Below the pieces are notes generated by a model. It had not been told where the DNA came from and searched no databases. It saw only the letters and a program-made list of their open reading frames with translations. Both the position numbers and the translations under genes were made by a program. A DNA stretch of 64,000 nucleotides from Chimonanthus salicifolius (lineage: Eukaryota; Streptophyta; Magnoliopsida; Laurales; Calycanthaceae): positions 11,871,542 to 11,935,541 of the forward strand of contig CM023534.1 in NCBI GenBank assembly GCA_013350335.1. The letters are read 5' to 3'. Positions within the stretch are counted from its first letter, which is position 1. The number at the start of each line of letters is the position of its first letter. Positions 1 to 13,616 of the stretch are shown here, piece by piece.

Positions 1-781
1 AAAAAAAGAGTTAAAATAAGACAGAAAAGGAAGCCAATTAAAGCCGTGTGGAACTGAAATGCTAATTAAAATATTGCAAGAATGTAAGCATTAATATTGA
101 ATAATAATAATTGTAGACAATGGGTCCGTTGAATTGGTTAAAAAATTATTAGTGATACTTAAAATTATTTTATAGATTAAAAAATTATTAGACAATAACT
201 TCACAGGGCAAATCTACAAATTGCTGATGCACAAGGGTCTCAAGTGGGACCCAATATAATCAATCAATCTATACAGTTAAAGTTAATTTTTTTTAATTTA
301 AATATAATTTTTTATAACTTTTATTTTATACATTCTAACCGTTTGAATTTATCATGATATGTAAAAATATTTATCTAATAATTACTTTTAATCTTAAAAA
401 ATCAAAGTTAATATAATTCAGTCATTCCTAATTTAGATAGTATAATAGTCCTGTGATAATCTATCGATCTATATAATTTGTGTGATTATGACCAGGCTTA
501 TCAAACCACATATTATTCAGCTCTAGTATTTTCTACGTCAACCCTTTTTTTTTTCTTCTTTGAATTAATTATATCCAAGCAATCTAAAATGCAAACGAAA
601 CATAACGGTTAGGATATTAATTGAACAGTCGATTTTAAATAGTCAATGATGTGATATACATTTGGATGGAGGGTAAATTTTCAGGTAGTTGCATCGAGAG
701 GTAAGGGTATTCAATGCGTAGATGCGTAGAAAGGACATTCAAAAACTGAGAAACTGAGAAAGAAGCGTTGCACTGGACTCT
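1..781. other. AT-rich intergenic stretch
   Basis: This stretch is very AT-rich with many short A and T runs. I see no coding segment, RNA gene or bounded repeat in it. Confidence 0.5.
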
Positions 782-2155
782 GAAAATCTTCTTTAAAATT
801 TTAAATTTATTTTTTAAATACTGCATATTTTTAAAATTTTTTAAATTAAATATCTAGACTAATTACTTAAAGTTATTTTTTAAACACTGTGTATTTCTAA
901 AATTTCTTAAATTAAATATATAGACTAATTACGATAACCTGATAAAAATACTTTAAAATTTCAAGATTTTTGACTCTCCTAAATATGTTTCGGTACCACC
1001 AATGGATAACTTTATTTGTAAAACACTGTGTTTTAGTATTTGGTTGTAAAAAAACCTTAAAGTCTTAAAGTATTTTTATCAGATTATCGTAATTAGTTTG
1101 GATATTTAATTTGAAATTTTTTGAAAATAAATAGTATTTAAAAAATAACGTTCTACGTTGCAGATGCTGAGTAATGCATAAAATATTAGTTAAATAATAA
1201 AATCTCATTTAAAACTTTAAAGTTATTTTTTAAGTATTTTATATTTCCAAAATTTCTTAAATTGAATATCCGGACTAATTACGATAACCTGATAAAAATA
1301 CTTTAAGACCTCAAGGTCTTTTGACACTCCTAAATGTGTTTCGGTAAGTCAAGGGATACCCTTATTTGTAAAATACTTTGTTTTAAACATTTGGGAATGT
1401 CAAAAGACCTTGAAGTCTTAAAGCATTTTTATCACGTTATCGTAATTAGTCGGGATATTCAATTTGAGGAATTTTGGAAATACACAGTGCTTAAAAAATA
1501 ACTGTCTATGTTGCAGATGCTACATTAATGCATAGTGCATTAGTTAAATAATAAAATCTCCTTTAAAATTTTAAAGTTATTTTTTAAGTACTGTATAATT
1601 TTAAAGTTATTTTTTAATTACTGTATATTTCTAAATTTTTTCAAATTGAATATCCACACCCTGATAAAAATATTTTAAGACTTTAAGGTATTTTGACACT
1701 CCCAAATGTATTTTGGCACAGTTAAAGAATACCCTTTTTTGTAAAACATTATATTTTAAGCATTTAATAATGTCAAAAGACCTTAAAGTTTTAAAGTATT
1801 TTTATCAGGATATCGTAATTAGTCCAGTTATTCAATTTGAGAAATTTTGAAAATACACAGTTCTTAAAAATATTTCTAAATTTTTTTAAATGGAATATCT
1901 AGACTAATTTTTATAACTTGATAAAAATACTTTAAAACTTTAAGGTATTTTGGCACTCTCAACTATATTTTGGTACAGCCAAGTGATACTCTTATTTATA
2001 AAATACTATATTTTAAGTACTTGAGAGTCTCAAAAAATCTTAAAATCTTAAAGTATTTTTATCATGTTATTGTAATTAGTTTAAATATTTAATTTGAAAA
2101 ATTTTAAAAATATATAATACTTAAAAAATAATTTTAAAATTTTAAAGGAGATTTC
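782..2155. repeat. Tandem array of four palindromic units (foldback-type repeat)
   Basis: Four units follow one another, each an imperfect hairpin with arms of roughly 70-100 bp. Their centres lie near 1016, 1363, 1741 and 1994. In each, a left arm starting 'taaattgaatatc...' is matched by an inverted right arm ending '...gatattcaattt'. Units 1-2 and 2-3 are separated by a conserved direct spacer containing 'gttgcagatgct' (near 1158 and 1514). The outer ends are also inverted repeats: 'CTTTAAAATTTTAAA' near 790 and its complement near 2135-2146. No convincing target duplication was found, so the ends are approximate. It is probably a non-autonomous DNA element or a satellite derived from one. 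Confidence 0.75.
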
Positions 2156-2502
2156 TTTAGTGAGGTGAACCGCTTGATTAGATGTGGTGCACCGCTTGAA
2201 TTTTTTTTTAAGGAATTAATAAAGGTGAAGGGTAAAATTGGAAAGCCATGTCGACTAAAAAATCCCTTGTAAGGGGCGGCCTTTTTTTTGCCTTGTCTGG
2301 CACGGGATTTAGACCTTAAATACTTTTTGTGTGGGTCTCTCTTTCTTTTATTATTATTTTTATATCTTTTGTTTAGTTCGGACTATGGTTTTTTTCTTTT
2401 TATATCTATAACTCGAAATTCTTCAAATGAAATTCCTAACCCTCATTAAACAAAATGGTTGGTTCGTGGGTGAAAATGATTCTTTCGGCTAACTCATTTT
2501 AT

Positions 2503-2807
2503 TAGAGAGAGAGAGAGAGATTTTCTTCCTATTGGTGCGGTTACGTCGGTGAAAATGAGATCTGGAATAACTTTATCTTATCATCCAGAGAGAGAAAAAG
2601 AAGGATATTTCTTCCAATTAGTTCAGTTGCGCTATAACAAACAAATCCTCTTTTAAGAGAGAGATATTTTGATTTTTGTCTATAACTTAAGCCTGAAGGA
2701 AAGAAGAGAGATAGTTGCCTGTTTTTAAGGGATTGTTCTCATTCGAGAGAGAAGAGAAAGAAAGAAAAAAGAAGAAAGAAGAGAAGAGAGAAGATTGTTT
2801 GGGTGTA
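2503..2807 (+). promoter_or_regulatory. GA-rich leader upstream of the MTP gene
   Basis: A GA microsatellite lies at 2503-2521. An almost pure purine tract (about 2743-2793) ends 15 bases before the MTP start codon. GA-rich 5' leaders are common in plant genes, so this is probably 5' untranslated and proximal promoter sequence. No clear TATA box was seen. Confidence 0.4.
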
Positions 2808-5800
2808 ATGGAGCTTCGTACAGATTCAGCGGATTACAGAGTAGAGCTTCTGTCTCCAACACCAGAAGGAGAAACCATAATCTCCTCCAACGATCCTTCA
2901 TGGCGGATCAACTTCACCGATTTCCAACTCCCGGATCAACCCCAAGACCGTGCTCATCGCATCCCTCGTTGCCTCAGGCCTCTCTGTATGCTCTCTCTCT
3001 TCTCATTGTTGTCGTCATCGTCGTCGTCTTCTGTTTCTTTTTCATTTGATTTCTTTCTTTCCCGAATTCTGATTAGTAGTTAAATACTTTTTTTTTTACA
3101 TGTGAGATTCAGCAGATGCTCGGTTTCGGTTTCCATTTCAAAAATGCCGCTTTGATAAATTTTAAAATTTCAAAATGATAAAGGAATTAAAAGGGAAAGC
3201 TGTGAAAAGTAATGATTAGAAATAGAAAGTTAATAAAAACAGTGAATTAAATTAAGCGTTTACAATGGAGTATAAGAACACAAGTCTAGTAGGATCAGGA
3301 AACACACACTAAATCGTTTCATTTAATAAATTTTATTAAGTTTTTCCAGGTCGAGTCCAAAAACTCGACTAAGCTGCGTTTTGATGAGGGGTTTAAGGAG
3401 AATCAGATGTTACTCTTGTTTGGTAATTAATAAAAAATCTCAATTTCATTTTTATTTACCTTTTCAGAAAATTCTTTTGATGCAAAGTGTATTCATAATT
3501 AGTTATCAATTCTTGATTATACACTGTGATTATTCACTCCACTAAAATTTAACTTTTAGGGTTTAAAATTCGGTATCTATACATTGTCCAATATTTTTCT
3601 CTCTTAATTATTTTTTTTCAAAATATATTAATGTCATACGTATAAATCGATATCTCGACCCCCCTCATCCAAATACAACATAACTTACGACTTAATAAGA
3701 TTTTGAATTTTTAAACTATCATAAACTTACACTAGTTTTGAATATGGACATGTTGATGGTGGGGCCAACGCTTAGAATGTGAGAGACTTGTATTTGAACT
3801 ATAAATGTCAACAAAATTAGTATCCAACATTCCGTTATAGAATTGGATTAGACACATAAGAAAGTACTTAAATAGAAGATGAGTCGTCATCTTCATTTTT
3901 GTTTTTGTTTGGCTTAGATGAGGTTTTATAATTAATATTTTTTTTATGAGAATTGATTTAGACACCAGTAGTTTTATTGAAATGCTTAAAAATATTAAAA
4001 AAAATTCTTATTTTTACATCAGTTAGTGTCCCATTCTAGTCCAAATCAATTCCGATTTTATTATAAGTATAACTATTAATTGAATCTATTTAGACTTGAT
4101 TTTATAATTGATTTTGATGAAGAAAAATTGTGAAAATTAATAGTTAACAATATTTAAATATTCAATATAAGAAATATAAAATCGTAATGATTAACTAAGG
4201 ATAAAATTTGATCCACTTCAATTTCTTAGATTCTCTTAACCATCTTCACCTACAACCCAGCCAATATTTAAGAGATTGTATAAAGTCAAAGAGGTTTTAA
4301 GGGGGGATGTTTTGCAGGCGACCACTAGTCTAAATATTTTATGCTTTTGATCTAAATCTATAAATATAGATCATGAAAATTATTTTTTATTTTCATTTAA
4401 AAGCTACTGCTTTTAAGTACTTCAAATAAATTTTTATGACCTTATCTAGTAATTAAAAAAAATTAAAATAATTTAATAAGCAAGTAGTTCTAAAAATAAA
4501 TTCTATAATAATTTATTAAAAGACAAAAGCATCTTCGTTACACAGAGAAAATTATAAAAATTTAAATTAATGCATAATAAAATCTTCAAAGTTCAATATA
4601 GCTTTCGACATAATTAATCCATATTTTTTGTAAATGGGAAGTTTTCTCTTTTTTTTTTTTTTTCTATTTTTACCTTTACATTTATTACCAATTTTGCCAT
4701 CCCTTTTTTCTTCCTAAGATTAAAAATAAAGATGGTGTGTCCCTTCTAAGAAAAAATAATACTGTACCTGTCAATTTTAATATCAATAACACGTGTCATT
4801 TTGTTGATTACATTAACCTTGCCAAGCTAGATTTATGCCGATAATAAAAGATTAGTTTATTCAAACATGTTTGTCATTTGATTTAAATTTTAAACAAATA
4901 AACAATCGAAGGCATGCTTCACTCAACTAACTAGGTAGTTTAAATTAGGTGGTTGTCAATATTTAATAATATTAATTTCTTTTAAATTATAAAAACCTCG
5001 TGACTTGGTTATATCAACTAGCATGTCCCTATCACTGTATAATATATTTTTTCACACAATAGACATTAATTTAAAAAAAAAAATATTATCACATTTCCAG
5101 CTTATATACAATGAACTTTTCATCTTTGCAGTACTAATTCTAAGATTTATGATTTAGTGCCTTGCCCCACTTGCATCCTACATAGTCGCACGATATAAAT
5201 TAAATCTGGGCCGAGTTTATTGGGTCATGGGCTGGTCCTGGCTGAATGTTTTAATGGGCTCAACGAAAGGCCCAGAACTCACAATTGAAGCCAGGTGATT
5301 TTTATGAGGAGAGACCCTTTTGCTCATGGACATAGATTTGAAAGGATATTTGCTTGAATAGAAGGCCCATAAAGAAACATTAGACTAGAGATTAATCAAG
5401 CTATGGTTAGAAAGACCGTAAAGTTTAGGGATTGAAATAATTTAACATGGTTGAAATTTTGTGGTCCTTAAAACGTATCACTTCATTAATCTAGTCAAGG
5501 TGATATTTTTGGTGAGGCATGAAGAGCCCATCAAGTGGGCCCAACAAAGGGTTACATGGGAGTATTTTTCATACACGTATTTGGGCCTGGCAAATGTCAA
5601 TGTGCTTAAATCTGGGCTGTTGTTTGCCAGACGAGCCTGTCTGGGCTTGAAATGGGCTGAATTTGATTTCGCCTTGAGCCCAGCTGCCACTAACCACAAA
5701 AGAAAAATTCTCATTGCTGGAAACGTTTTTTTTTTTTTCACTCATTTTCAGACAAACAAGGAAAGGTTGCAGAATACTACAAGAAGCAAGAGAAACTTCT

Positions 5801-8800
5801 AGAAGGATTCACTGAAATGGAAACATTTACAGAACTGGGTTCTTTGCCGGGAGGCCCAACAGAGGTGATTTACACTTCCCTGCACTTGCTAAGAATTGAT
5901 AGGAACACCGATTTTTTAATGACAAGGAAAACTGTGTATCTCAAGCCCAGTTGCTTATAGAAGCCGTCGTTCCTATCAATTCCTGCACTTGTTACTTCAA
6001 ATAAAAACAATTTTGTCATTAGAGGTCTGTTCTGTTTGGATTAGGCAAAAGCAGGCGTTTCCCACTTTCTCTCATTTCGTAAATCACTTTGGTGGAGAAA
6101 AGTGGAGTTCAAATTGGGTGTTTCTTTCCCTATGTATTCGGCAATTCTATAGTTTCCTTAAGCAGGAGAGAAACAACCTTTCACCTGGTGGCTGAGAATA
6201 GCTTAGAGGTGAATCACCTCGTTGCCAGAACTGCCAGGCAGTTCTTTCGCCTGAAAACTTTTAGCCGGTCCAAAGAGAGCTTGAATTTCAACTGGGTTTC
6301 TCATAATTTTGTTCAATATTTCATAGGAGGAACTGAAGAAGCTTGCAACGAGCGAAATGGTAGCGATTCGATTGTCGAATGCAGCTAACTTGGTCCTATT
6401 TGTTGCCAAAGTCTTTGCCTCCTATGAGAGCAGATCTTTGGCTGTGATTGCTTCCACTTTGGATTCCCTGTTGGATCTCCTGTCCGGTTTCATTCTCTGG
6501 TTTACTTCACATGCCATGAGAAAGCCTAATCAGTATCGGTATCCGATTGGTAAGAAGCGAATGCAACCAGTGGTAAGTCATGAACATCCTCCATCCATTA
6601 AAACCAAACAGTAACTGATACTTGGCCGATGTTTATACTAAATAGAGGTAGAGAAATGGGCGTGGGGAACTGCATTTCCCTGGAGAAATAGAGGTTCCTC
6701 AGTTTTACTTCTCTTACTGGAGAAATATACACCTGCTTAAAAGTGGTGAAGATTGAAGAATTGTCTCTCATTCAAGTCATAACCGAAATCATGATCTCTC
6801 CACTTAGAGGCCTGCCACCCATAGTTTAGACGTGAAAAAAAAAAAACCCGGGCAAGATAGTTGAGTTTATTCGACTCAAGAGTACAAATTCAGCAAGTTA
6901 ATGAGTTTTATCGAATTTTTTCAAATTGAGTTAAAAACTTGATCAAATTACTCAACTCAATAAGATTTCAAGTCGAATCTCAGTTCAAATTTTAGAACTA
7001 TGCTATCATTCCATATTACTTTTGTCAATGGAAGAGAAATGCCATGAAGCTTGTGTCTATATTGAATTAATCTATACAGTATGTTGAGGGTAATCCCAAT
7101 GGATACAATATCTTAACATATTCTTTTAAAAATTGAAAACAAACATAATGACAATGATTATCTAATTACAATCATGATAAAGATAATCTAGCATATCTTA
7201 ACACTTTCTAAATTTAAGTGGGTATACAATTTTAGTTTAAATTTATTTAATTAGATAATTGAATTGTCGGATGATGCCATCTGGTGGAGTAGAATATGGA
7301 TGGAAAGAGCATAGCAAAAAATAACACCCCACCAACCTTGTCTTAGATGTTGATATGATCCAAGATTAATAAAGTATTTTAGAGATAGTTGACATTTATT
7401 TGTGATTTTAGGGATATTGAGTACTCATTTGCAATTTTTTATTTTTTCGTTTTGGAGTTATAACCTTGAGTCTATTTATAGATGAATGAATAATGAACGA
7501 GTAGATAATAGTTATTTCACAAACAACTCCTGGTTAGGAGGTCGGTTTTTCCTCGAAGTTTCCCTTCGAAATGAAATCCCTATCTTTCCATTTTTTTTCA
7601 TTTTTTCATTTTCCATCCTTTTTTATACGGGTTCTTATTAGATGTGGGCTGCAGTTTGGATGAAGGGATAATTTTACAAAGGTCAACCCACCTAGGATCA
7701 CCCTTAAGCTTGGGGTCACCCTTGAATACCTCAAGCTTCAATGGAGTATTAAAAAAGGTGATGAGAGGGTTGATTTTTGAACTTTTACCCTCACCTGGGG
7801 TAATTTTTGGGTTACTAAAGAAGGGTAAGGAGGGTCACCCCCCTTACCCCCATCCAAACGCAGCCTACAGTCCACTAAAATCATCTCCACCAACCTTGTC
7901 ATTGCACCTCCCTTCACCTTAACATTGTCATTCCCAAGATTAATTTGTAAATTAATGCACCCATACTGAGATTAGCAACACAACCCCACTTAGCCTCATT
8001 TTATGTTTCACTCTAGAATTACCGTTGCCTCTTCTACCTAATGACTGTTCTATTAAAGTATAGTTGTTTGTAATATGTTATTAGCGTAATTAAATCATTT
8101 ACGCACAAAATGAAGCTGATTACACCTAATCTTGTAGGGTATTATCGTGTTTGCTTCGGTAATGGCCACTCTTGGTTTTCAAATATTGCTAGAGTCTGTT
8201 CGGGAACTCATTACCGAGGTATGTTAACTATGGTTTTTCTTTTTAATTTTCAATAATGTGATGCTGTAACTTTTTATTGAGCTATTAACTTTAACGAATA
8301 AATAATTTATTGGTCGAAGAGAAAGGAGTTAAGATTCACTTTTCAGTTTAGCCCATATTCTTGTCTAGAGACTATAATTGAAAGTTCACAACAGATCATC
8401 GTGAATCCCTTCACTAATGGATAATTTCCCCATATTATTTATTTCCTTTGGTGTTTGAAAAATGGCTTTCTCAGAAACCTGCTTTCAAGCAGATTCGAAT
8501 TCATATTGCTCAGTGCAAGTTGCAATTTATCCAATGCATTTGATCACCTCCCTGATTTGGCTAGAATTCAGTTAATAACATAAGTTTTTCATTAAATAGT
8601 TTCTTAATTAAAATGTGTTTTGCAGTCTAAAATTTCCCTGGATCCAGAGAAAGAAAAGTGGATGATTGGAATCATGACATCAGTGACAATAGTGAAGTTT
8701 GCTCTGATGATTTACTGTAGAAGATTCAAAAATGAAATAGTGAGAGCCTATGCCCAAGATCATTTCTTCGATGTCATCACAAACTCAATTGGTTTGGCTA

Positions 8801-9376
8801 CGGCAGTCCTTGCAGTCAGATTCTTTTGGTGGATAGATCCAACTGGAGCTATACTGGTAACTTTCCACTGAAGAAACTTTCATTCATACTTACTCATCTG
8901 GTTCAATATTTATTTGATTTTTCAAGTATTCGTATTTACGTCATCTTAAATAGATTCTGATAAAGAAAGTAAATGATTTTAACGATGATAATGAATTGAA
9001 ATTACCATAACCCATAAATTATCCAATGCAGATTGCCGTATATACAATGGGCACATGGGCAAGGACCGTTCTCGAGAATGTTTGGTCCCTGATAGGAAAA
9101 ACAGCACCGCCAGATTACTTGGCGAAGATGACTTACCTGATCTGGAACCACCATGAGGAAATTAAGCACATAGACACAGTCAGAGCGTATACTCTTGGGT
9201 CTAATTACTTTGTAGAGGTAGACATTGTCTTGCCTGGGGACATGCCATTGAATCAGGCACATAACATCGGCGAGACGCTTCAGGAGAAGCTCGAGCACCT
9301 GCCAGAAATCGAGCGCGCCTTTGTGCACGTCGATTTTGAGTACAGTCACAGGCCGGAGCACAAGCAGAAGGCATGA
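2808..9376 (+). CDS. Metal tolerance protein, Mn-type cation diffusion facilitator (MTP9/MTP11-like)
   Basis: Six exons join in frame: 2808-2985, 5752-5864, 6327-6572, 8138-8218, 8626-8856 and 9032-9376. They give 397 codons plus stop, the usual length of group 9 plant MTPs. All introns are GT-AG; the first is 2.8 kb. The start is the first ATG after a purine-rich leader, and the N-terminus '[15 protein letters not shown]' is typical. Mn-CDF metal-site motifs are present: DSLLD (residues 143-147) in the second membrane segment and DHFFD (251-255) in the fifth. A cytoplasmic C-terminal domain follows, with '[11 protein letters not shown]'-type sequence and an ending close to 'RPEHK'. Family members export Mn2+ by proton antiport from the cytosol into Golgi/prevacuolar or vacuolar compartments. 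MTP9, 10 and 11 cannot be separated here with certainty. The frame is intact. Confidence 0.95.
7646..7866. mobile_element. MITE candidate in MTP intron 3
   Basis: The left end 'GGGCTGCAGTTTGGATG' is matched by the inverted right end '...CCATCCAAACGCAGCCT'. This gives terminal inverted repeats of about 17 bp on a 221-bp unit inside the 1.6 kb third intron of the MTP gene. It resembles the many plant MITEs beginning 'GGCTGCGTTTGG'. No target duplication was recognised. Confidence 0.5.
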
Positions 9377-9636
9377 TGAGGTGAAGTTTTGGGAGTGACA
9401 CTGATTGGAGAAGATGGTATGACATTGATGAATGGTTCCATTGGAAATTTGTTAGAGCAGAGACATGAGAAATAACAGTCTCTTAAAAATTCTATACTTC
9501 AGTTCTCCTTTCATCATTAGTTATGTGAGTATTCTTGACTTCACTCAAAGCTGAAAGCTACAAAGGCTTCAGCCTTCTTGAGCTTTCAATTTGGCTAGTT
9601 TGGGTTAAATCGACAAGAACTGATATCAGTGTTTTC

Positions 9637-9642
9637 AATAAA
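9637..9642 (+). terminator. Polyadenylation signal candidate for the MTP gene
   Basis: A canonical AATAAA lies 261 nt downstream of the MTP stop codon, a plausible distance for a plant 3' UTR. Only the motif and its position support it. Confidence 0.35.
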
Positions 9643-10671
9643 AAGGGACACTAAACTTATCCTTTCTCTTCACTTCATCTAAATGGTATAGAGGTATATC
9701 AGCATCTCTTTTTATAAAAAAACACCCGTGTTCCTATCACTTTCTTTAAGACCCTGTTTCTGTTTTTAATGTTTTATATCCTCAAAGTTCAACCGGTGCC
9801 TTTTCCATCTTGTTTCTTGGATTCATGTTTCTCTGCGATTGAAGAAAGTATTTTCAAGTAAAATATTTTTAAAGAAAAGGTTTTCTATGGGGCTCTATGT
9901 ATGTTCAGTGAGAAGCGAGGGATTGATTCATATATTTATTAGATTCTTTTTCTGTGATCCCTTACTCCCGTTTCATATAAAAATTCTAAGTTAGGTAGAG
10001 GGGCTAATTCTATAAATGGGGTTGTTTGCCTTTTTTTATAATGAAAAGAGGATAGAAAGTTAGTGTTCCACAGTGTTTCAAATTCCAAATCCAGTCTTTC
10101 CTTTAGTTGCTGATCAATCTACAAAGAAAACACCATAAATATAAAACTCAAATAAATTGGAAATGGAATACAATAATGGATTAAAACCTTATAAAACACT
10201 CATGGGTGCAAAAGAAATATCTTGAGCATATCGACTGAAAACTCCTAATTTTCAAGTCTAAGAGGCATCGTATCAATTGTATGACCTCCAAAAACCAATC
10301 AATCACAAAGGGTATGAACAAATTTTGCATGCAATAAAAGGTCTTTTCTTTTTCTTCTTCTTTTTATACTATTTATGAATAAGTTGCTTAGATACTGATG
10401 TCATGCACAATTCCAGTAATGAGGGAGATGAGGATTACATGGACAAGATTGCCTCAATTGCCATCAACTTTTATAGCCATTTTGACCATAGCAAAGGCAA
10501 TTGGGAAGCATCTAAAGATGGAACTCTGTTCTAGTGGATTATTGTATGTGGGCCCAACATGTAGGCCTAGGCCCAAATCAAGTCTAATGGGCCAGAATTG
10601 GGTCAGACCTACACTAGGACCCAGTGGGCCTTGTGAAGAAGCCCACACGGCCACAACACACCAGGGGTCAA
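9643..10671. other. Intergenic, no feature recognised
   Basis: Low-complexity AT-rich sequence. Short open frames near 10400-10730 show no family resemblance. Confidence 0.4.
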
Positions 10672-11350
10672 AAAAATGGCTGAGATATCTCAGGTTTTTT
10701 ACGCCCGAGATATCTCGGCCGATATAAGATGTATCGGCCGTACGAGTAAGATCTCAATCGATATGACCGAAATTTCACCGATATCGACTGATACAGCCGA
10801 GTTTTTTTTTTAAAAAAAAATAGAGAGAAAAAACACCGAGATCTCGGGTCCACCATTTTTTGGACCCTTGCAACACAAAGTCACACAAAAAAAATGGTGC
10901 TAGGTTTTCTAGAAGGTTTCTAGAATACCATGGGAGAAACTCCTGGTAGCTAGTTTTTTCTCCCTCTCTCTCCATCCTCTTCTATTTTCCCTCCCTCTTT
11001 TTCCTCAACTCTATCTATCTTCCTCCCTTGGGTGCAGGGGCCGAAAATTCGGTGAAGATACTGTATCGGTCGAGATCTTGGCCGATTTTTTTTCTCTCTC
11101 TTCAAAATTCTTTTTTTTTTTTTTTGGAAATCTCGATGATTTTTTTTTTTGAAAATATTCATTTAAAAAAAATAAAAAGGCTGTTTTTAAAAAAATAAAA
11201 AATATAAATATCGGCCAATATCTAAGCCGATATTCGCCCTTATCGAACGAATATCAGCTGAGATATCGACTGGGCCCGCAATCGATATTTGTTAAAAAAA
11301 AAGGAAATCGACCAATACGCACATTATCGACTGAGATTTATACCCTTGCT
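10672..11350. repeat. Dispersed repeat rich in 'TATCGGCC' and 'GAGATATCTC' motifs (copy 1)
   Basis: The stretch is dominated by variants of 'tatcggcc', 'cgatatcg' and the palindrome 'gagatatctc', interrupted by poly-A/T and CT-rich segments. The left edge 'CAGGGGTCAAAAAA' (about 10662) and the complement of the right edge 'CAAGGGTATAAATCTCAG' (about 11350) are loosely similar. That could be hAT-like termini, but no target duplication was found. A diverged second copy lies at 17820-18135. Confidence 0.55.
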
Positions 11351-13119
11351 TGGGTGTGAGTTGATTTGTGTGGCTGAGTGCAAGGCAATGATGAGTCTCT
11401 TTTGGATAGAACTCATGACTACTTAGGCACTAGGAAGGGCTAGATTGATTGACCCCTCCTCTCACTTCATTGGATGCTAAGGCTGCATTTGTTTCACGAG
11501 TAATGGAGGATAAGAGGGGTAACTCTCATTTATCCTCATTTGATAATTAAAAGATAAGAGTAAAAAGTCTAGATTTTACCCATCCAATCTCACATTTGAA
11601 AATCAAAATCTCATTGAAAACTTAGTTTCATTGAAAACTAACTTCCATCAAGGGTTGTCAGTAGTGACGCTTCGGTTAGGTTTCACTGCGAATCAAAGTT
11701 TGATTAAACCATTGACTTTCATTGTGAACTAAAGGACAATTTTTACACTAACTTAATCTAAATCAGATACAAATAAAAAAGTTACAAACATACTCACTAA
11801 TTCAACTAATTACAAAAGAAATTGTGATCCTTTGAAACCCTATAAAAAAATTGTTATAACTTCTCAAATATATGTCAAAATTACACAAACTTAGACCCGT
11901 TAAATAGGCAATTTAATAACCTATCCAATTCAGACATGAAATAACGCCCAAATTTTGACAATTGTTTGGAATCACAAAAATAAAATAAAATTAACATTTA
12001 GAGATAAAAAATGAGAACAAATTCGGTGTTGCTTGATTGCATACACTTCAATATCTTATTATAATACATTGACAGACGTCCTATTCTGGACTCATAAATC
12101 ATATTCATTGGATCTAATTAAATATAAAAATTCATTTTAAAATATTTTATTCTTCATATAAGACCACAAAAATGTATGGTTGCGACTGAAAATAGAATTT
12201 TCAAATTTAAGTCAGCTATTTATATGTATGGTTGTGTAAAATTTTCATAAAATACCTATTTATATGTTCCTCTTTACATCATATTGAACAATGTGAAAGT
12301 CCTAAAGCCTATTCTAAAAGAAGTCTCCCCTATTAAAGTTTTTTTTTTTTTTTTAAAGAATGGCTTTTATAATTGATTATAATAGTTTTGTTTGAAAATC
12401 ATTGTAATGGACCCATCAAATTGTATAAAAGTAATTAATCATTAAATAAATTAATGGTTAATATTCATTGAAAAGACACTTAACAATATAATATAATATG
12501 TTAAGAAGATAAAATATTTCAACAAACAAGTGACACTTGTGAGCTTTGGATAGGATAGCATATTTGCTTCGCTGTGGCCACGTTTGACGGCCAAAGCAGT
12601 TAGCGATATAATATTATTTGTTGCACATGCCAATTAGTTCCGTAATTCAAGCAACGCACGGTGTAGGTAATCAAAGTCAACAGTCAAAGCAGTAGTGGCC
12701 CACTCTCACCTAATTTTACCTTTCCACGTTCTCAATTTACATTTTTTTTTTCTCTGATTTTTTTATTCTTTTTCATAATTATGATTATTAGTTGTTTTTT
12801 TTACGATAAGTAGATTGCATCAAGGCTAGCTATTTAAACATTCGACTTTTCTTTTAAGAGATATCTGATTTCAAAATTTTATATAAAATTATCATTTTTC
12901 CTTTCAATTTTGTGTAGAGAAATAGTCCTTTTTTTTAAAAAAAAATTGAGGGGCAAAAAGGTAATTTTCACACTAAATTTTGAAATCGAGTGTCTCGTGA
13001 AAGAAAAGTCAGGTGTTTAAATGCCCACCCTTGCATTAAAACTAAAAACAATGAAAGAGATGGATGTAATTGATTTGCACCAGAAAGAAGGAAATATTAG
13101 AGCAGTTTGAGATAATGTT
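11351..13119. other. Intergenic, no gene seen
   Basis: AT-rich spacer. Two TTGAC-type (W-box core) motifs in inverted orientation occur near 12675-12687 ('gtcaacagtcaaag'), but no gene follows, so no regulatory role is claimed. Confidence 0.4.
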
Positions 13120-13325
13120 CTCCTCTTTTTTATGATCGAAGGTGTTCAGACGTCTCATCTGTAGGAATTTTACCCGACTAATCCTTTGAGGTATATGCAC
13201 ACCTTACACACATACTGTGTCCAAGCGATGAAGAGTAACCCAGATGAGTTTGAATGTGAATTGAACTTAAGACATATCTTTATGAAGAGAGTTTCTTGAC
13301 CTTCATATCCGACCAACCTGTAGTA
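13120..13325 (-). mobile_element. tRNA-derived SINE, diverged
   Basis: Read on the minus strand, it has a tRNA-like head with 'ggttggtcgg' and a B-box-like 'taagttcaattc'. It continues through a body ending 'gatgagacgtctgaacacc' to a short A-rich tail. The body matches the SINEs at 15392-15626, 27440-27605 and 30560-30720 in order and wording, so these are copies of one family. Ends are approximate. Confidence 0.6.
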
Positions 13326-13616
13326 GAATTCTAATAAAATTCTCAATTTCCACTATTTTATCTGCCGTCCGATGAGAGGAAGGTATGAAATCTAGATGGC
13401 TTCATTTGTTTATTTCCCATGAGTTTATGATTATTAGTTGTTAGATTCAAACTCCGTTCCAAGTCTTTCACGTACGGAATACTTGTACGAGACAAGACCA
13501 AGTGTAACTATGCCATTGATGATGTGTGGACCTGGAGTGTGGAATGCATCTTGATTTTCTTTATTATTCTCAAAAATTTCATATTTATAAATACTTTGAT
13601 ATTATTAGTAGATTTT

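Noticed and set aside
635..826. Short minus-strand open frame of 63 codons
   Set aside because: No family resemblance; it lies in AT-rich spacer and runs into the palindromic array.
5461..5802. Plus-strand 113-codon frame overlapping MTP exon 2
   Set aside because: It is in a different frame from the exon; upstream it is intron 1 sequence.
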